Shown here piece after piece: positions 23,846-35,901 of a stretch of DNA of 64,000 nucleotides. Under the pieces are notes generated by a model. That model searched no databases, had not been told where the DNA came from, and was given only the letters and a program-made list of their open reading frames with translations. How positions within the stretch are numbered: the stretch's first letter is position 1; each line of letters begins with the position of its first letter. The stretch is from Dactylis glomerata (lineage: Eukaryota; Streptophyta; Magnoliopsida; Poales; Poaceae), in assembly GCA_007115705.1 (NCBI GenBank), contig QXEO01000339.1:8825122-8889121 (forward strand). Reading direction: 5' to 3'. A program made the position numbers and the translations under genes.

Positions 23846-25984
23846 TGAAAGATCATATCGAGCCCCATGTGTGGTTTTGGTAATTAATGACAATCCCTAT
23901 GGACTAATGGTTGCATTGAGTTATATGTGTAGGACTTGTCCATAGACAATGCTTGAACCATTTGTTGGAGTCAAGGTTGTAAGAAGAAGATTATGTGTTG
24001 ACCAAGGTATTATTGAAGGAGTGATCCAAAGATTGGTCTTAAGGGAGTTGAGCCTATGTCAAGTGTGTCTTGAAGAATAAGATTGAGTGAGCTCTCATAT
24101 GTATCCTCAAGACACCATCATTATGGAGAAAGAAGAATTGATTCGAGGATTGATCAAGTCAAAGCGCAAGTTCAAGATGAGCAACTAGAAGAGAACATAT
24201 GCTTGAAGCTTGCCATCTCTATTGTGATCATGGATAGGTGAATATATGCTTAAAGATAGTCTCTTCCATAGTAGAGTATGGGGGAGCAATCCGTAAGACT
24301 TCACCAAGCAAGCTCAATCAAGAAAGGTGGTCCAACTTGAGAAGATCAAGATCGTCTTTATCCACCTCAAGTGGAATGCTCAAGGCAAAGGTATGATAGT
24401 GTTAGGGTTTCTTTCTTACCGGTCTCATGGTGTTATTTGTGAGACCGGGTTATAGGATCGGTAGCCGTACTATCAAGAGGGGCTCTCGAGTGAGTAACTT
24501 AATTGTATCGTTCGGAGAGAGCTCAAACCTTTGCATACTTGGCATCATCTTTCTTGGTTCTTATTTGGGTTTTATCCATGTGAGGTTCTAGAGCTTGTGG
24601 TTATTTCCATGACAAGCTCTAGCTCATCAAAAACGGATTTCGCATGAAGCTCTTATTGCATTTTTGATGTTTGGAGGTTTTACCGGTTTGCCTTCAAAGA
24701 GAGGTCAAACCTTTCATCATTTGGTTTTATACTCCCTTGTTGGACTATGATGTTTCTATGGATGAAGTTGTAGAGCTCATTGAGGTGATTCCAACGAGCC
24801 CAAGATCATCGAAAACGGAGTCCGGATGAAAAAGTTATCACCGTTTTCGTATTGCAATTTCTTCAAGCTCGAAAAACGGCTAAGGACTTTTGTGGGCGTC
24901 AATCAGATGGGGGGCCGGATTTTTGGCCAGTTTTGGCCGGATAATCCGCCCCCCGGATTATTTGGCCAGTTTTGGCCGGATAATCCGGCCTGGGACGCTG
25001 TAACGATCATTTTTATGGGAGGGGGTATAAATACCCCTCCCCTTCTTCCTCCTTGGTGTTGGTTGCTTGTCTCTCTCTCCTCTATTGTTTTGACCTTCAA
25101 GAGCTTGCAATTACTCTCTATCCCTCCCATATTTCTTGAATCTTGTTGAGGGATTTGAAAGAGAAGATCTAGATCTACAACTCCACCAATCAATCTTTCC
25201 TCTAAGTGAGGGGAACATCTTGGGATCTAGATCTTGGAGACTTATGTGGTTTTCCTCCATTTGTTCTTCTTCTCATATATCTCCATAGCATTAGTTGCTT
25301 TGGTGAAATTTGGGTGAGAAGGATTTGAGCACTTTGTGTGCTCTTGCCATTGCATAAGTTGCATCGGTTTGAGTTCTCCCCGGAGATTCAAGTAAGTGAA
25401 AGTTTGTGAGCTTATTACTCTTGGGTTCTTAGAACCCTAGACGGCTTTGTGGCTTTGTGGTGCCTTTGTGGCTATTCTTGGGAGCCTCCAATTAAGTTGT
25501 GGATGCGTGCCCCAAGCTTTGTATAAAGGCCCGGTTCTGCCTTGAGGAACCCCTTAGTGGAAGAGTGAGCTAGGCCTTTGTGGCGCAAGCTCACACCGGA
25601 GAATAGGGTGAGGCCTTTGTGGCGTTGGTTAGGCCTTTGTGGTGATACCACACCCCTCCAACGAGACGTACTCCCTTTCAAGGGAGGAACTCGGGAATAC
25701 ATCATCGTCTCCGCGTGCCTCGGTTATTCCTATACCCGAGCTCTTTACTTATGCATTTTACATTGTGATAGCCTTCGTGCTTGAAGTCATATATCTTGCT
25801 ATCACCTTGTTACTTGTATTGCTTAGCATAAGTTGTTGGTGCACATAGGTGAGCCTAGTTTATTTAGGTTTTGTGTGCTTGACAAAATAAACGCTAGTTT
25901 AATTCCGCTTTTGTTCAAGCCATTCGTAAAATTTGATATCGCCTATTCACCCCCCCCCCTCTAGGCGACATCTGTGTCCTTTCA
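23846..25984 (+). repeat. 5' LTR of the copia element
   Basis: It starts TGAAAGATCATATCG and ends CTGTGTCCTTTCA. It contains TATAAATACCCC near 25027-25038, a likely promoter box. Open frames inside it recur at identical positions in the 3' LTR and are not genes. Confidence 0.95.
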
Positions 25985-25986
25985 AT

Positions 25987-25998
25987 TGGTATCAGAGC
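25987..25998 (+). other. Initiator tRNA-Met primer binding site
   Basis: TGGTATCAGAGC lies two bases after the LTR end. It is the standard plant copia primer site. Confidence 0.92.
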
Positions 25999-26038
25999 CC
26001 GGTCTCTCATTTTAGGCTTCACCGCCTTGAGAGCAAAG

Positions 26039-28264
26039 ATGTCGGCTAGGGGATTAGTGCACAATGACACTTTTATATTTGATGGCACAAATTATGATAC
26101 TTGGAAAATTCACATGCTTAATTATTTTCGGGTCATGGACCCATCTATAGAGCGAATTGTAGATGCGGGTTTTTCTCCTCTAAAGGATACTCAAAATCTA
26201 TCTTTAGAGAATGAGAAAAACTTGTATCTCAATGCTCAAGCTACTCATGTGATTGTTAATGCTTTGAGCGATGTAGTTACCTTCTCCATCACGCCTTTTT
26301 GGAGCGCTCATGAGATATGGACAAAGCTTCAAGAAAAATATTGTGTGTCCAAGATTATTGGGGATGATTGTATTCCTTCCACTTCCGGCCGTGATGAACT
26401 TTCATCCACTTCACCAAAGTGTGGCAAGACACAAGGTAATGATATGGTGAGTGGTGATGAAACTTGCAATGGTGATAGTATGCTTACTTTTGATGATCCT
26501 TCATCTCTATCTCATTACAATGCTTCATCTTTGGACTTATACACTTCGTGCACCAAAAGTGTTTTACATGCTTGTGTTGATAGTCCTTGCATATCATGTA
26601 TAAGTTTCTTGAATAAATCTCATGATGATATGCTTTCTTTGTCTAGTTGCCATAATATAAATGCTTCTATTTCCTCTAGTTGTTGTGTGTCTAACAATGT
26701 AGAGGAAACCGAAGATTCTATGGGTCAAGACAAGATCTTGAATGGAGCTTCAAGTAATTCATCATTATCATCTCATGTCACCCACCTTTGCCTTATGGCT
26801 AGGGGTTCAAAGGTATCCCCTACTTTGGAACCCAATACCTCTTGTGTTGATGTGGATGAGGATAATAATGATCAAGAGGATGAAAATATATATGAAGAGG
26901 AGGATAGCATAAGAAGGGAAGGTGAGATTATCTATAATGCTCTTCCCAATGATATGAAGGTTCGCTCCCTTCTTGTTAAACTTGTGTCTAGTGCTATTGA
27001 GAGCCAAAAAATCATTGAAGAAAAATGTAGGCTCGAAAGAGAGTATGCTAATGATATTGGCTCCTTAGAAAATTCTCTTGAAGAAGAGCAAGAGCTTCGG
27101 GTTTCTCTTGAGGAGAAGCTTGAATCCATTGAGGAGTCATGTAATGAAATAATTTCTAAACTCACTAAAGAATGTGACCTTGCACTTACCAAGTTATCTT
27201 CTCCTATTGCTCATGATAATGATGCATGTGCTACTAACTCTATTTCTTGTGAAGCATCTATTTTGAAGGAGAATGTTGAGCTAAGGTCTCAACTTGAATT
27301 GCTAACTAGCAAGTATGGGAAATTGGAAGAAAGACATGAAAAGCTATCTAGCTCTAATGAGGATCTTTTAGTGTCCCATGCTCGCCTAAAGTTAGCTCAT
27401 GAGGCTATATCTACAAAGGTAACATCTTGTGAGCCTCATGTGGGCACTAGTACTATTTCCCAAAATACTATATTGCCATGTGCTAGTACTAGTAATTGAT
27501 CCTCTCATACTATTGCTACATCTAGTGATGAATTACCCTCCTTGCCTTGTTGCTCTAACCATGTAGCCTCTACTTCCACTAGTACTTGTGTTGTCACTAA
27601 CCATGTAGAGGAAATCAAAGAGCTCAAGGCCCAAGTTACTTCATTAAAGAAAGACTTGGAAAAACGTCATGAAGGGAAGTCCACACTCAATAAGATCTTG
27701 AGTGTGCAAAAATCCCCCAATGACAAGAGTGGACTTGGATTTATCTCTAACAACAAGAAGAAGTCCAAAATATACAAGAAGAAGAAGGGCCAAGAACAAG
27801 TCAAGAATTTGGCCAAGATTGTTTGCTTCAAGTGCAAAATTGAAGGGCACCATGTTAGATCTTGCTCTTTGAAGAAAAAGGCACTTAGTGAGAAGCAACA
27901 AGGGAAGCGGCCTCAAGTTCAAGCCCTTGCTCAACCTCAAGTTGAAGAAGGGTCACTTCCCAAGAAAAATCAAGCTAATGCTCCCCTTGTGGAGAAATCA
28001 AGTGAGAAGAAGGTGAAGAAAAGAACTTGCTACATATGCCATGAGAAGGGTCACCTATCTTCTTCATGCACTAGTGGTAACTCATCCAACCATATCATAA
28101 TTGAAGATGTTTATTAACTTTGCAAGGATAAGGTTGGCAATGTGTTTGCCAAATTTGTTGGTGCTCAAAGTGGTGTCAAGAAAAGAACCATTTGGGTTGC
28201 CAAACCTATTGTTTCTAACTTCTTAGGACCCAACTTGGTTGGGGACCAACAAGCCATTACTTGA
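26039..28264 (+). pseudogene. copia gag with two in-frame stop codons
   Basis: Gag would form the capsid of the element. The ATG at 26039 begins MSARGLVHNDTFIFDGTNYD, typical of SIRE/Maximus-type gag. It continues with TWKIHMLNYFRVMDPSIER and HEIWTKLQEKYCVSK (UBN2-like), then long coiled-coil-like Glu/Ser-rich sequence (about codons 290-470). Two zinc knuckles follow, CFKCKIEGHHVRSC and CYICHEKGHLSSSC, near 27820-28071. The frame is interrupted by TGA at 27497-27499 and by TAA at 28115-28117, with the same frame resuming both times (for example GNVFAKFVGAQSGVKKRTIW after the second), up to TGA at 28262-28264. The total is about 741 codons. An earlier start at 26027 is not ATG. Confidence 0.88.
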
Positions 28265-31200
28265 ACAATAGGTGTTGTTGGAGGGCATTGGAGACTTGGC
28301 TATATCATGAAGAATTAAGGGATCTTCATCAATTATATTTTCTCAAGTCAAGTCATTTGGATTATCTTATTTCTATCATATATCCAATTTTCCTCCTTGC
28401 GGTAACATGTATTCAACTTATCTACCTTGAAAGTTACTCGCCCCTTTGCATGTGTTGAGTTTTGTATCTTGCATGTGTTTGTATATGTTGTGCTTCCTAC
28501 TTGCTTCATTTTGAGTAATCAAGTATGTGCATGTTGGTTTGCACACCATGTACGGTTGTTCTTGTTGAGCCTATTGCATCTCGTTTTATCTTACTTGGCT
28601 CTTGTGAGAGATTACTGGACCATCCCATTTTGGGGGAGTGATATGCTTTGCACTTCACAATCCTAAAAATGTGTGTACATGAGGAATACCACTTAGTGTT
28701 GATATTTAAAGATTATCTAGTCTCTATGTGGTATGTCATTCTCATGAGAAATTCAAATTCTATAATGTCCATTAATCATCTTGTTGGATTTTATTTGCCT
28801 CTTGTGAAAAATAAATGTTTTATCACATTATGGGGGAGTAATATGCTTTGTGCATACTACAAACCAATATAATGTGTATATTTGAGGTTGTGTCACATAG
28901 TGTTGATATTGTAAATTATCTTGCTTCTCTGTGGCATGTTTTCTCAAACAAATTCCAATTTACCAAATTGTTTTATTGCTCTTGTTTTGGATCTTGTTTG
29001 TGAGATACTTTCTTGATAGGGTTTTCCTAAAATGTGGAATGCTACATCAAAGTTGGAAAACCATTTGCTTCAAGTTATCTTAATCATTGCTTTGCATGAT
29101 TGTTTAACTATTTGAGTCTATCAAGAATATCTTCTTTAGCATGGTGATTAATTCTTATCCTTCTCTGTATGCTTCTTTTTTGTGAAGATGATCTTGGATT
29201 TATATGTAAACTACCACCGAGAAATAAATCCAAATACCTCTTGTTCTTGGACAATTGGTAATATATCATGTGGCACATGTATATTGATCATCTTTACATT
29301 GGCTATTGCCTTTAATTGCCTTATCTCTAGCCAAAAATGTATTCTTTTTAGCTCCCATTGTCTTCCATGACTCTTGTTATTCCATTTGATTTCGTTGAAC
29401 TTATCTTGTGTTATTTCTATATAGGTAGATGTGATGATCCCACTTGTGTGCATTTTGTATTCAAATGCAAAATCATAAATAATGCACTAATCTCTAGGGA
29501 GCTCTCATATATTTATTATAACACACTCTTTCTGTTATTTCATTTGGTATTGGTTTTTGTTGGAAGACAAATCTTTTCTTTTTGGTACTTAGTGTGCCAT
29601 CATAAAAAGTGTGGAGAGTTTGGTTTGTTTGTTTGAATCTTGCTCTCTTTGGGAGTTGGTGATCTCATTCCTTATTATTTATTTCTTACTCTTAAAATGA
29701 GATATGTCTTTGAGCATGTGTGTTTTAGTTATGCTTTATGCTCATTGGCTTTTGCTTGGTTCACTAGTTGAACTTTGGAGTCAATCTTGTGTTGATTTGA
29801 TTCTTTGATATAATTTGGACAACCTTTTGTAGCTTCACAATTTTGTGTGCTCTCTTGTCCTTCTTGGTGTTTTGTCCAAATTGTATCTCCTTTGGCTCTT
29901 GAAAGTCTTGTGCATGCATATTTACTAAATGTATATTGTATGGCATGCTTTTGCTTTCTTTGATCAAATATATAGGAGAAGCTCCATCAAATCCTAAATC
30001 GGCTAAGATGTGCATGAAAATCAATTTCATATATATATGCACATATTTATGTGGAGTTTGTCCTATATGTTGTAGTTTCTAACTACTTTGGACCCAATGA
30101 GTTTGGGGACCATCTTGTACTTGAACTTTGTTTTAGGTACATGGAGATATATTGGTGCTTGTCTCAATAATAAGGATGAAGTGGTGACTAAATAATAATT
30201 TGAGGCAAGATAGGATTATTGAAGAACTCCTATCTACTACATCCTACCTTTAATATCTCGGTAACAAGTATCTTTTCATGCATACTTCTCTAGTATCCAA
30301 CCTTGTGTAGGTTGTTTTATGGCATTGAAAATCTTTATTTGCAAATGTTGTGCTTTTTGCAAGGATTCTAATGAAACCTCTTTATTGCAAATGTGAGCTA
30401 GTTGAGATGAGGACATATTATTGGGAACATATAAAAATCATGCTCATGATTCTCCTATCCCATATATGTCAACTATGCAATCTTTTTGCATATCAATTCC
30501 TCAATAAGCTCACATGTGCAAAATTGATGAAATTGCAAATTTATTTCTTCCGTTTGGTATCCTTCATTTTGATACTTGTTGCTTTTATCAAAGCATCACA
30601 ACTATCTTCTTTCCCTTGTTGATATTTGCGATGTCTTTGACATGTTTGTGGTTGAAGTTCATCAATATACAATAAGATAAGTTGTGCCTTAGGCCATGCT
30701 TTAAAAGCAAAAATCTCATTGGTATATTTCATGACTTCATTTTGGATATCATGTTCTATTCTTAGTATCTATTTTGTGTGTACATGTTTCTTTGTGATAA
30801 TTATCTTTGTGATATTGTCTACTTAGAAACTTATACACATGAGAGATGATATCTCATTATTTGATATCTTATTTGAACCATATGTGTTGGGATGGAATGC
30901 TAAGCAATATCATTCATTGAAGACTATGTGGATGCTCTATGCTTATCATTGTGTTAGTCTTATAATATTCTTTGTCATTCCTATCACACATTCCTTTGGT
31001 TGAGCCTTTTAATATATTGTCCCTTGCTTGTTGCTCAACCATTTGTTTGATGCAAGTGTAAGCTTAATTTCTTCTCTATGATCTCTTGCAAATGGTTGGG
31101 TTTTAAATGTTTTTGAGGGAGTGATGATTCCATGTTGTGCAAATTGTATTCAAATACAGACATTCCAATTTTTGCACGTACCTTGGGGAGCTTCCTCATT

Positions 31201-31956
31201 TCATTTAAAGCACCATTTTGCGGTTAGCATAGTTTTTAATTTCACTTGGTATCATTTTGTTTTGAATAATATTGAGGGAGTGATGATTCCATATGTGTGC
31301 ACCTTATACTTCAACTCAAATAGAATATTTTGTGCACACACCTTGGGGAGCTTCCTCATATTATTTAGAGCACCTTTTCGATCTTATCATAATATCTTTA
31401 TTCAATTTGTTCTTTGGATTGTTTGATTGCTCTCTTCATTTGTTGAAGTTTATCCATCGTGTTATCTTATTTTTTTGCAATCTTTGATCCTCAATATAGT
31501 TTCATTTCCTTCAAAAATTTGCCTTTGTATATGTGCATGTGTTTTCACTCATTTATTTTGGATATGCACACCGTTTTGGAGGAACTCTCACTATATTGGC
31601 CTTCTAAGCTTTTTCGCCCATTTTGGCAATGGATGCCAATGGGGGAGAAGTTTCGAGGGTTTAAAGGGAATTGACTTTTATGCTTTGGTTTGTTCTTAAG
31701 CATTTGCCTTGCATGCTTTGCATGGTTGAGTATATAGTGGAAACTCCACCAACAACCTTGGTTGGCAATATATGCAATGAAATCAAGATCATTCACACGT
31801 GCATAGATTGTGGGGGAGTTTGCTCTATATATGGTGGTTTTACTAACATCACATACTTTTGTAGTATTTGATGTTAGTACAACCATTTTGGTTCTTTGAA
31901 TTCATTATATAAACCCTCTCAAAGAGATTGTCATTAATTACCAAAATGGGGGAGAT
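28265..31956 (+). other. Non-coding internal region of the copia element with direct repeats
   Basis: No protease, integrase, RT or RNase H motif is seen in any frame. The region is T-rich on the plus strand. It contains diverged direct repeats built around GGGGGAGTRATATGCTTTG (28631 and 28831) and around GAGGGAGTGATGATTCCAT (31114 and 31273, each followed by CCTTGGGGAGCTTCCTCAT). The end AAAATGGGGGAGAT (31943-31956) is the polypurine tract. Confidence 0.75.
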
Positions 31957-34095
31957 TGAAAGATCATATCGAGCCCCATGTGTGGTTTTGGTAATTAATG
32001 ACAATCCCTATGGACTAATGGTTGCATTGAGTTATATGTGTAGGACTTGTCCATAGACAATGCTTGAACCATTTGTTGGAGTCAAGGTTGTAAGAAGAAG
32101 ATTATGTGTTGACCAAGGTGTTATTCAAGGAGTGATCCAAAGATTGGTCTTAAGGGAGTTGAGCTTATGTCAAGTGTGTCTTGAAGAATAAGATTGAGTG
32201 AGCTCTCATGTGTATCCTCAAGACACCATCATTATGGAGAAAGAAGAATTGATTCGAGGATTGATCAAGTCAAAGCGCAAGTTCAAGATGAGCAACTAGA
32301 AGAGAACATATGCTTGAAGCTTGCCATCTATATTGTGATCATGGATAGGTGAATATATGCTTAAAGATAGTCTCTTCCATAGTAGAGTATGGGGGAGCAA
32401 TCCGTAAGACTTTACCAAGCAAGCTCAATCAAGAAAGGTGGTCCAACTTGAGAAGATCAAGATCATCTTTATCCACCTCAAGTGGAATGCTCAAGGCAAA
32501 GGTATGATAGTGTTAGGGTTTCTTTCTTACCGGTCTCATGGTGTTATTTGTGAGACCGGGTTATAGGATCGGTAGCCGTACTATCAAGAGGGGCTCTCGA
32601 GTCAGTAACTTAATTGTATCGTTTGGAGAGAGCTCAAACCTTTGCATACTTGGCATCATCTTTCTTGGTTCTTATTTGGGTTTTATCCATGTGAGGTTCT
32701 AGAGCTTGTGGTTATTTCCATGACAAGCTCTAGCTCATCAAAAACGGATTTCGCATGAAGCTCTTATTGCGTTTTTGATGTTTGGAGGTTTTACCGGTTT
32801 GCCTTCAAAGAGAGGTCAAACCTTTCATCATTTGGTTTTATACTCCCTTGTTGGACTATGCTGTTTCTATGGATGAAGTTGTAGAGCTCGTTGAGGTGAT
32901 TCCAACGAGCCCAAGATCATCGAAAACGGAGTCCGGATGAAAAAGTTATCACCGTTTTCGTATTGCAATTTCTTCAAGCTCGAAAAACGGCTAAGGACTT
33001 TTGTGGGCGTCAATCAGATGGGGGGCCGGATTTTTGGCCAGTTTTGGCCGGATAATCCGCCCCCCGGATTATTTGGCCAGTTTTGGCCGGATAATCCGGT
33101 CTGGGACGCTGTAACGATCATTTTTATGGGAGGGGGTATAAATACCCCTCCCCTTCTTCCTCCTTGGTGTTGGTTGCTTGTCTCTCTCTCCTCTATTGTT
33201 TTGACCTTCAAGAGCTTGCAATTACTCTCTATCCCTCCCATATTTCTTGAATCTTGTTGAGGGATTTGAAAGAGAAGATCTAGATCTACAACTCCACCAA
33301 TCAATCTCTCCTCTAAGTGAGGGAACATCTTGGGATCTAGATCTTGGAGACTTGTGTGGTTTTCCTCCATTTGTTCTTCTTCTCATATATCTCCATAGCA
33401 TTAGTTGCTTTGGTGAAATTTGGGTGAGAAGGATTTGAGCACTTTGTGTGCTCTTGCCATTGCATAAGTTGCATCGGTTTGAGTTCTCCCCGGAGATTCA
33501 AGTAAGTGAAAGTTTGTGAGCTTATTACTCTTGGGTTCTTAGAACCCTAGACGGCTTTGTGGCTTTGTGGTGCCTTGATGGCTATTCTTGGGAGCCTCCA
33601 ATTAAGTTGTGGATGCGTGCCCCAAGCTTTGTGTAAAGGCCCGGTTCCGCCTTGAGGAACCACTTAGTGGAAGAGTGAGCTAGGCCTTTGTGGCACAAGC
33701 TCACACCGGAGAATAGGGTGAGGCCTTTGTGGCGTTGGTTAGGCCTTTGTGGCGATACCACACCCCTCCAACGAGACGTACTCCCTTTCAAGGGAGGAAC
33801 TCGGTAATACATCATCGTCTCCACGTGCCTCGGTTATTCCTATACCCGAGCTCTTTACTTATGCACTTTACATTGTGATAGCCTTCGTGCTTGAAGTCAT
33901 ATATCTTGCTATCACCTTGTTACTTGTATTGCTTAGCATAAGTTGTTGGTGCACATAGGTGAGCCTAGTTTATTTAGGTTTTGTGTGCTTGACAAAATAA
34001 ACGCTAGTTTAATTCCGCTTTTGTTCAAGCCAATCGTAAAATTTGATATCGCCTATTCACCCCCCCCCCCTCTAGGCGACATCTGTGTCCTTTCA
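31957..34095 (+). repeat. 3' LTR of the copia element
   Basis: It is nearly identical to 23846-25984 and equal in length (2139 bp). It is followed by the target duplication GAAGT. Confidence 0.95.
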
Positions 34096-34339
34096 GAAGT
34101 GGCGGGATTCTTATTTGAAGAGGTCATAGCACCAACCAGAGAATACCATCGGCAATACGATTTTGGAAAATTGTAATTGAAATTATATTGTATATATGCA
34201 TGAACGTGTACGATGTACTGTTATGTAATATGTTCGACCAAGCACGATGAAAGATGACACTAGCTTCGATCTCTGTATGCATGACGATATTGTGTAATAT
34301 AATGGTTTCTTTTATATGTGCATCAACGTGTTTCAAATA

Positions 34340-34617
34340 CCCAAATGGCTAGGGTTTAGGGTTTCAGCCACGGCAGTGTTTAGGGTTTAGGGCTGCCACG
34401 TCGTCAACCTTTAGCATAGGTTCGTAATACGAACCGGTGCTAAAGGTCCTCCGGCGGGAGCTCGTGTGCGCGGCCATGTGGAGACCCTTTAGCACCGGTT
34501 CGTAACACAACCGGTGCTAAAGAGTTAGGGATTTAGTTCTGGATGCATTGCACTGGTTCCAAAACCAGTACAAAAGATAGTTACAACCCGGTGCTAATGT
34601 CCGAGTTTCCACTAGTG
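34340..34617 (-). repeat. CACTA-1 3' subterminal repeats and terminus
   Basis: There are inverted units of the type TTTAGCACCGGTTCGT...ACCGGTGCTAAAG (about 34411-34521) and a variant AACCCGGTGCTAA near the end. The terminus CACTAGTG is on the minus strand at 34617. A short run with TTTAGGG motifs lies at 34345-34391. Subterminal repeats are the usual transposase binding region of CACTA elements. Confidence 0.85.
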
Positions 34618-34888
34618 CAGTGAGTTGCCAGCCGTTAAACTTTTTTATCAACCATGCATGGATGGCAACTGGCAGGTTATACCACTGCCGCGTGGCAACC
34701 TCCTGATGTGCAAGATCTGGAAAATGTTCGCTTGGTATTGAAGTTCTTTTTTTTTGTTTCATACTACATAAACCAAACATGCATATCAAAGACAACTAAG
34801 TACTCTTCGCATTTAGTTGCAATCTAACATCACATGAGACCACAGTATGATCTAGCCAGCTAAAAGATCGTTCTAATAGAAGAGACAA
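34618..34888. other. Intergenic, nothing identified
   Basis: This is AT-rich sequence with a small foldback around GTTGCCAG (34622) and CAACTGGCA (34667). No gene signal was found. Confidence 0.4.
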
Positions 34889-35220
34889 TGCAGTATATTT
34901 AGGAAGCGACTATGACACAGTCTACGGAGTCCGAGCATTGGTCTCTAATAGAATGAAGTCAACAAATCTCAATTGCAACTCACCATTAGCCTGAATCACG
35001 AAGCAAATATAACTGTTTGGTTGTATTTTTCTAGTTATAAACTCACTCGATACTGAAAATATCAGTTACAACCTAACTTGCAGCTAAAAAATCTCAGTTA
35101 CTGCCCAACTTACAACTTAAATGCGCGAATCACGATACAAATCTAATGGTGGAGGAGGTTGCTGAACCCAAAGCTTGGGCTCAGTATGCTAAGCCCTAGC
35201 AAAACTGATACATTAATACT
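34889..35220. repeat. MITE-like repeat, copy 1
   Basis: It shares ordered blocks with 53932-54190: AATCTCAATTGCAACTCA, AAAAAATCTCAGTTRC, CAACTTRCAACTTAAAT, CTCAGT and CTAGCAAAAC. Both copies have imperfect CTCAGTCTA-like sequences near their ends. The superfamily was not determined. Confidence 0.55.
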
Positions 35221-35349
35221 TCAACAATTTCAATTGATGCCTCCTTTGTGAATTTATCGCCGTCTAGTTTAACTCTTCATTGCTCATTCTCAATCTTTCT
35301 TTACTTCTTTAATATTAAATCAACACCTATTGGAACCAGAACAATGATA

Positions 35350-35499
35350 CTTTCTCCGTTCACTAATGTTAACTTTTATGATATTTGTCAAAGGTGGTAC
35401 TAGATAGGAACCAAAACTTGTGAACCTACGTACTAAGACACGTCTGCACAACATCAATGGTGAAGCTAAAAAAATACTAACATTACCAAACGGAGGAAG
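35350..35499. mobile_element. Stowaway-like MITE (150 bp)
   Basis: The ends are CTTTCTCCGTTCACTAATG and, on the minus strand, CTTCCTCCGTTTGGTAATG. Both are flanked by TA (35348-35349 and 35500-35501). The TIR sequence and TA duplication fit Stowaway (Tc1/Mariner). Confidence 0.82.
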
Positions 35500-35501
35500 T
35501 A

Positions 35502-35898
35502 AGTGAAGTGGCATGGCCGTGTAAATTACTAGCCATTCAGCTCCATCGCGATCAACCCCGTGGGTGTCTTGTGTACATATATACGTGCGCATGTTCTGCT
35601 CGCTTTCCTTAGCCCGGTCACGCCGACTTACCTTTTGTCCTGAACCCTACTCCTGTTTCTACATACGTACTGCGTTAGTGGGAGTATTTTTTGTTGTAAC
35701 TAGGTAGACGGTGCCAGCTGAATAATACCTGCTTCTCCCGTGATGCCCCATGCCTCGAGTTTTCACGATGTATCTCGACTGAATCCGTTTCGTTACGTAC
35801 CAAGCCATGGACGCAAGCTGTGCCACGTCGCCGCGCCGGCCAATGCTTGCAACTTGGATGGGCCGACATCGGCCGGTGAGCCACCGCGGGGAACGCAT
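35502..35898. other. Intergenic, no gene identified
   Basis: This is mixed-composition sequence. Open frames on both strands are short and lack recognisable motifs. Confidence 0.4.
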
Positions 35899-35901
35899 GT
35901 A

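Larger units (their letters stand above)
23846..34095 (+). mobile_element. Non-autonomous copia LTR retrotransposon, SIRE/Maximus-like (10250 bp)
   Basis: The LTRs are 23846-25984 and 31957-34095 (2139 bp each), the duplication is GAAGT (23841-23845 and 34096-34100), the initiator-Met primer site is 25987-25998 and the polypurine tract is about 31945-31956. Internally there is a gag gene and about 3.7 kb without pol. By eye the LTRs differ at about 25-30 positions, near 1.2%, so this is the youngest datable insertion in the window. The long LTR, primer site and gag type resemble Triticeae Maximus/SIRE elements; the family name is from recognition only. Confidence 0.93.
22339..34176 (+). pseudogene. 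CACTA-associated Ulp1-like cysteine protease pseudogene
   Basis: The exon pieces align in order with the intact gene of CACTA-2. They are SVPQLGE (about 22470); PLIRPEEIPNLPTRLRKLHK, followed after a one-base loss near 22762 by VLGINDEQYFRGTD; an exon at about 22974-23142 reading YDIGFVDPYIVNEH; an exon at about 23238-23327 with LVMDSKRKPLETFRDMID; and AWKRFTKNATGPKKKELEF. The piece around the catalytic Cys reads NNLCRF-stop-VCEF, where CACTA-2 has NLCGFYVCEF. The last exon is cut by the copia insertion and resumes at 34101 with AGFLFEEVIAPTREY, ending at 34176. Stops and the frameshift make it non-functional. Confidence 0.85.
22339..34617 (+). mobile_element. CACTA transposon remnant (CACTA-1), interrupted by a copia element
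   Basis: The right end reads, on the minus strand from 34617, CACTAGTGGAAACTC. That is the CACTA terminal motif, preceded by subterminal inverted units CTTTAGCACCGGTTCGT. The body holds a decayed Ulp1-like protease gene. The left end and the transposase are missing, because the sequence is bounded by LTR fragment M4. The copia element occupies 23846-34095 with duplication GAAGT, leaving CACTA-1 sequence at 22339-23845 and 34101-34617. Confidence 0.88.

Noticed and set aside
24826..25149. 107-codon ORF, repeated at 32937-33260
   Set aside because: It lies inside both copia LTRs and overlaps the LTR promoter region; it shows no protein family signal.
26027..26038. Start of copia gag at 26027
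   Set aside because: That codon is TTG. The first ATG, at 26039, gives the family-like N-terminus.
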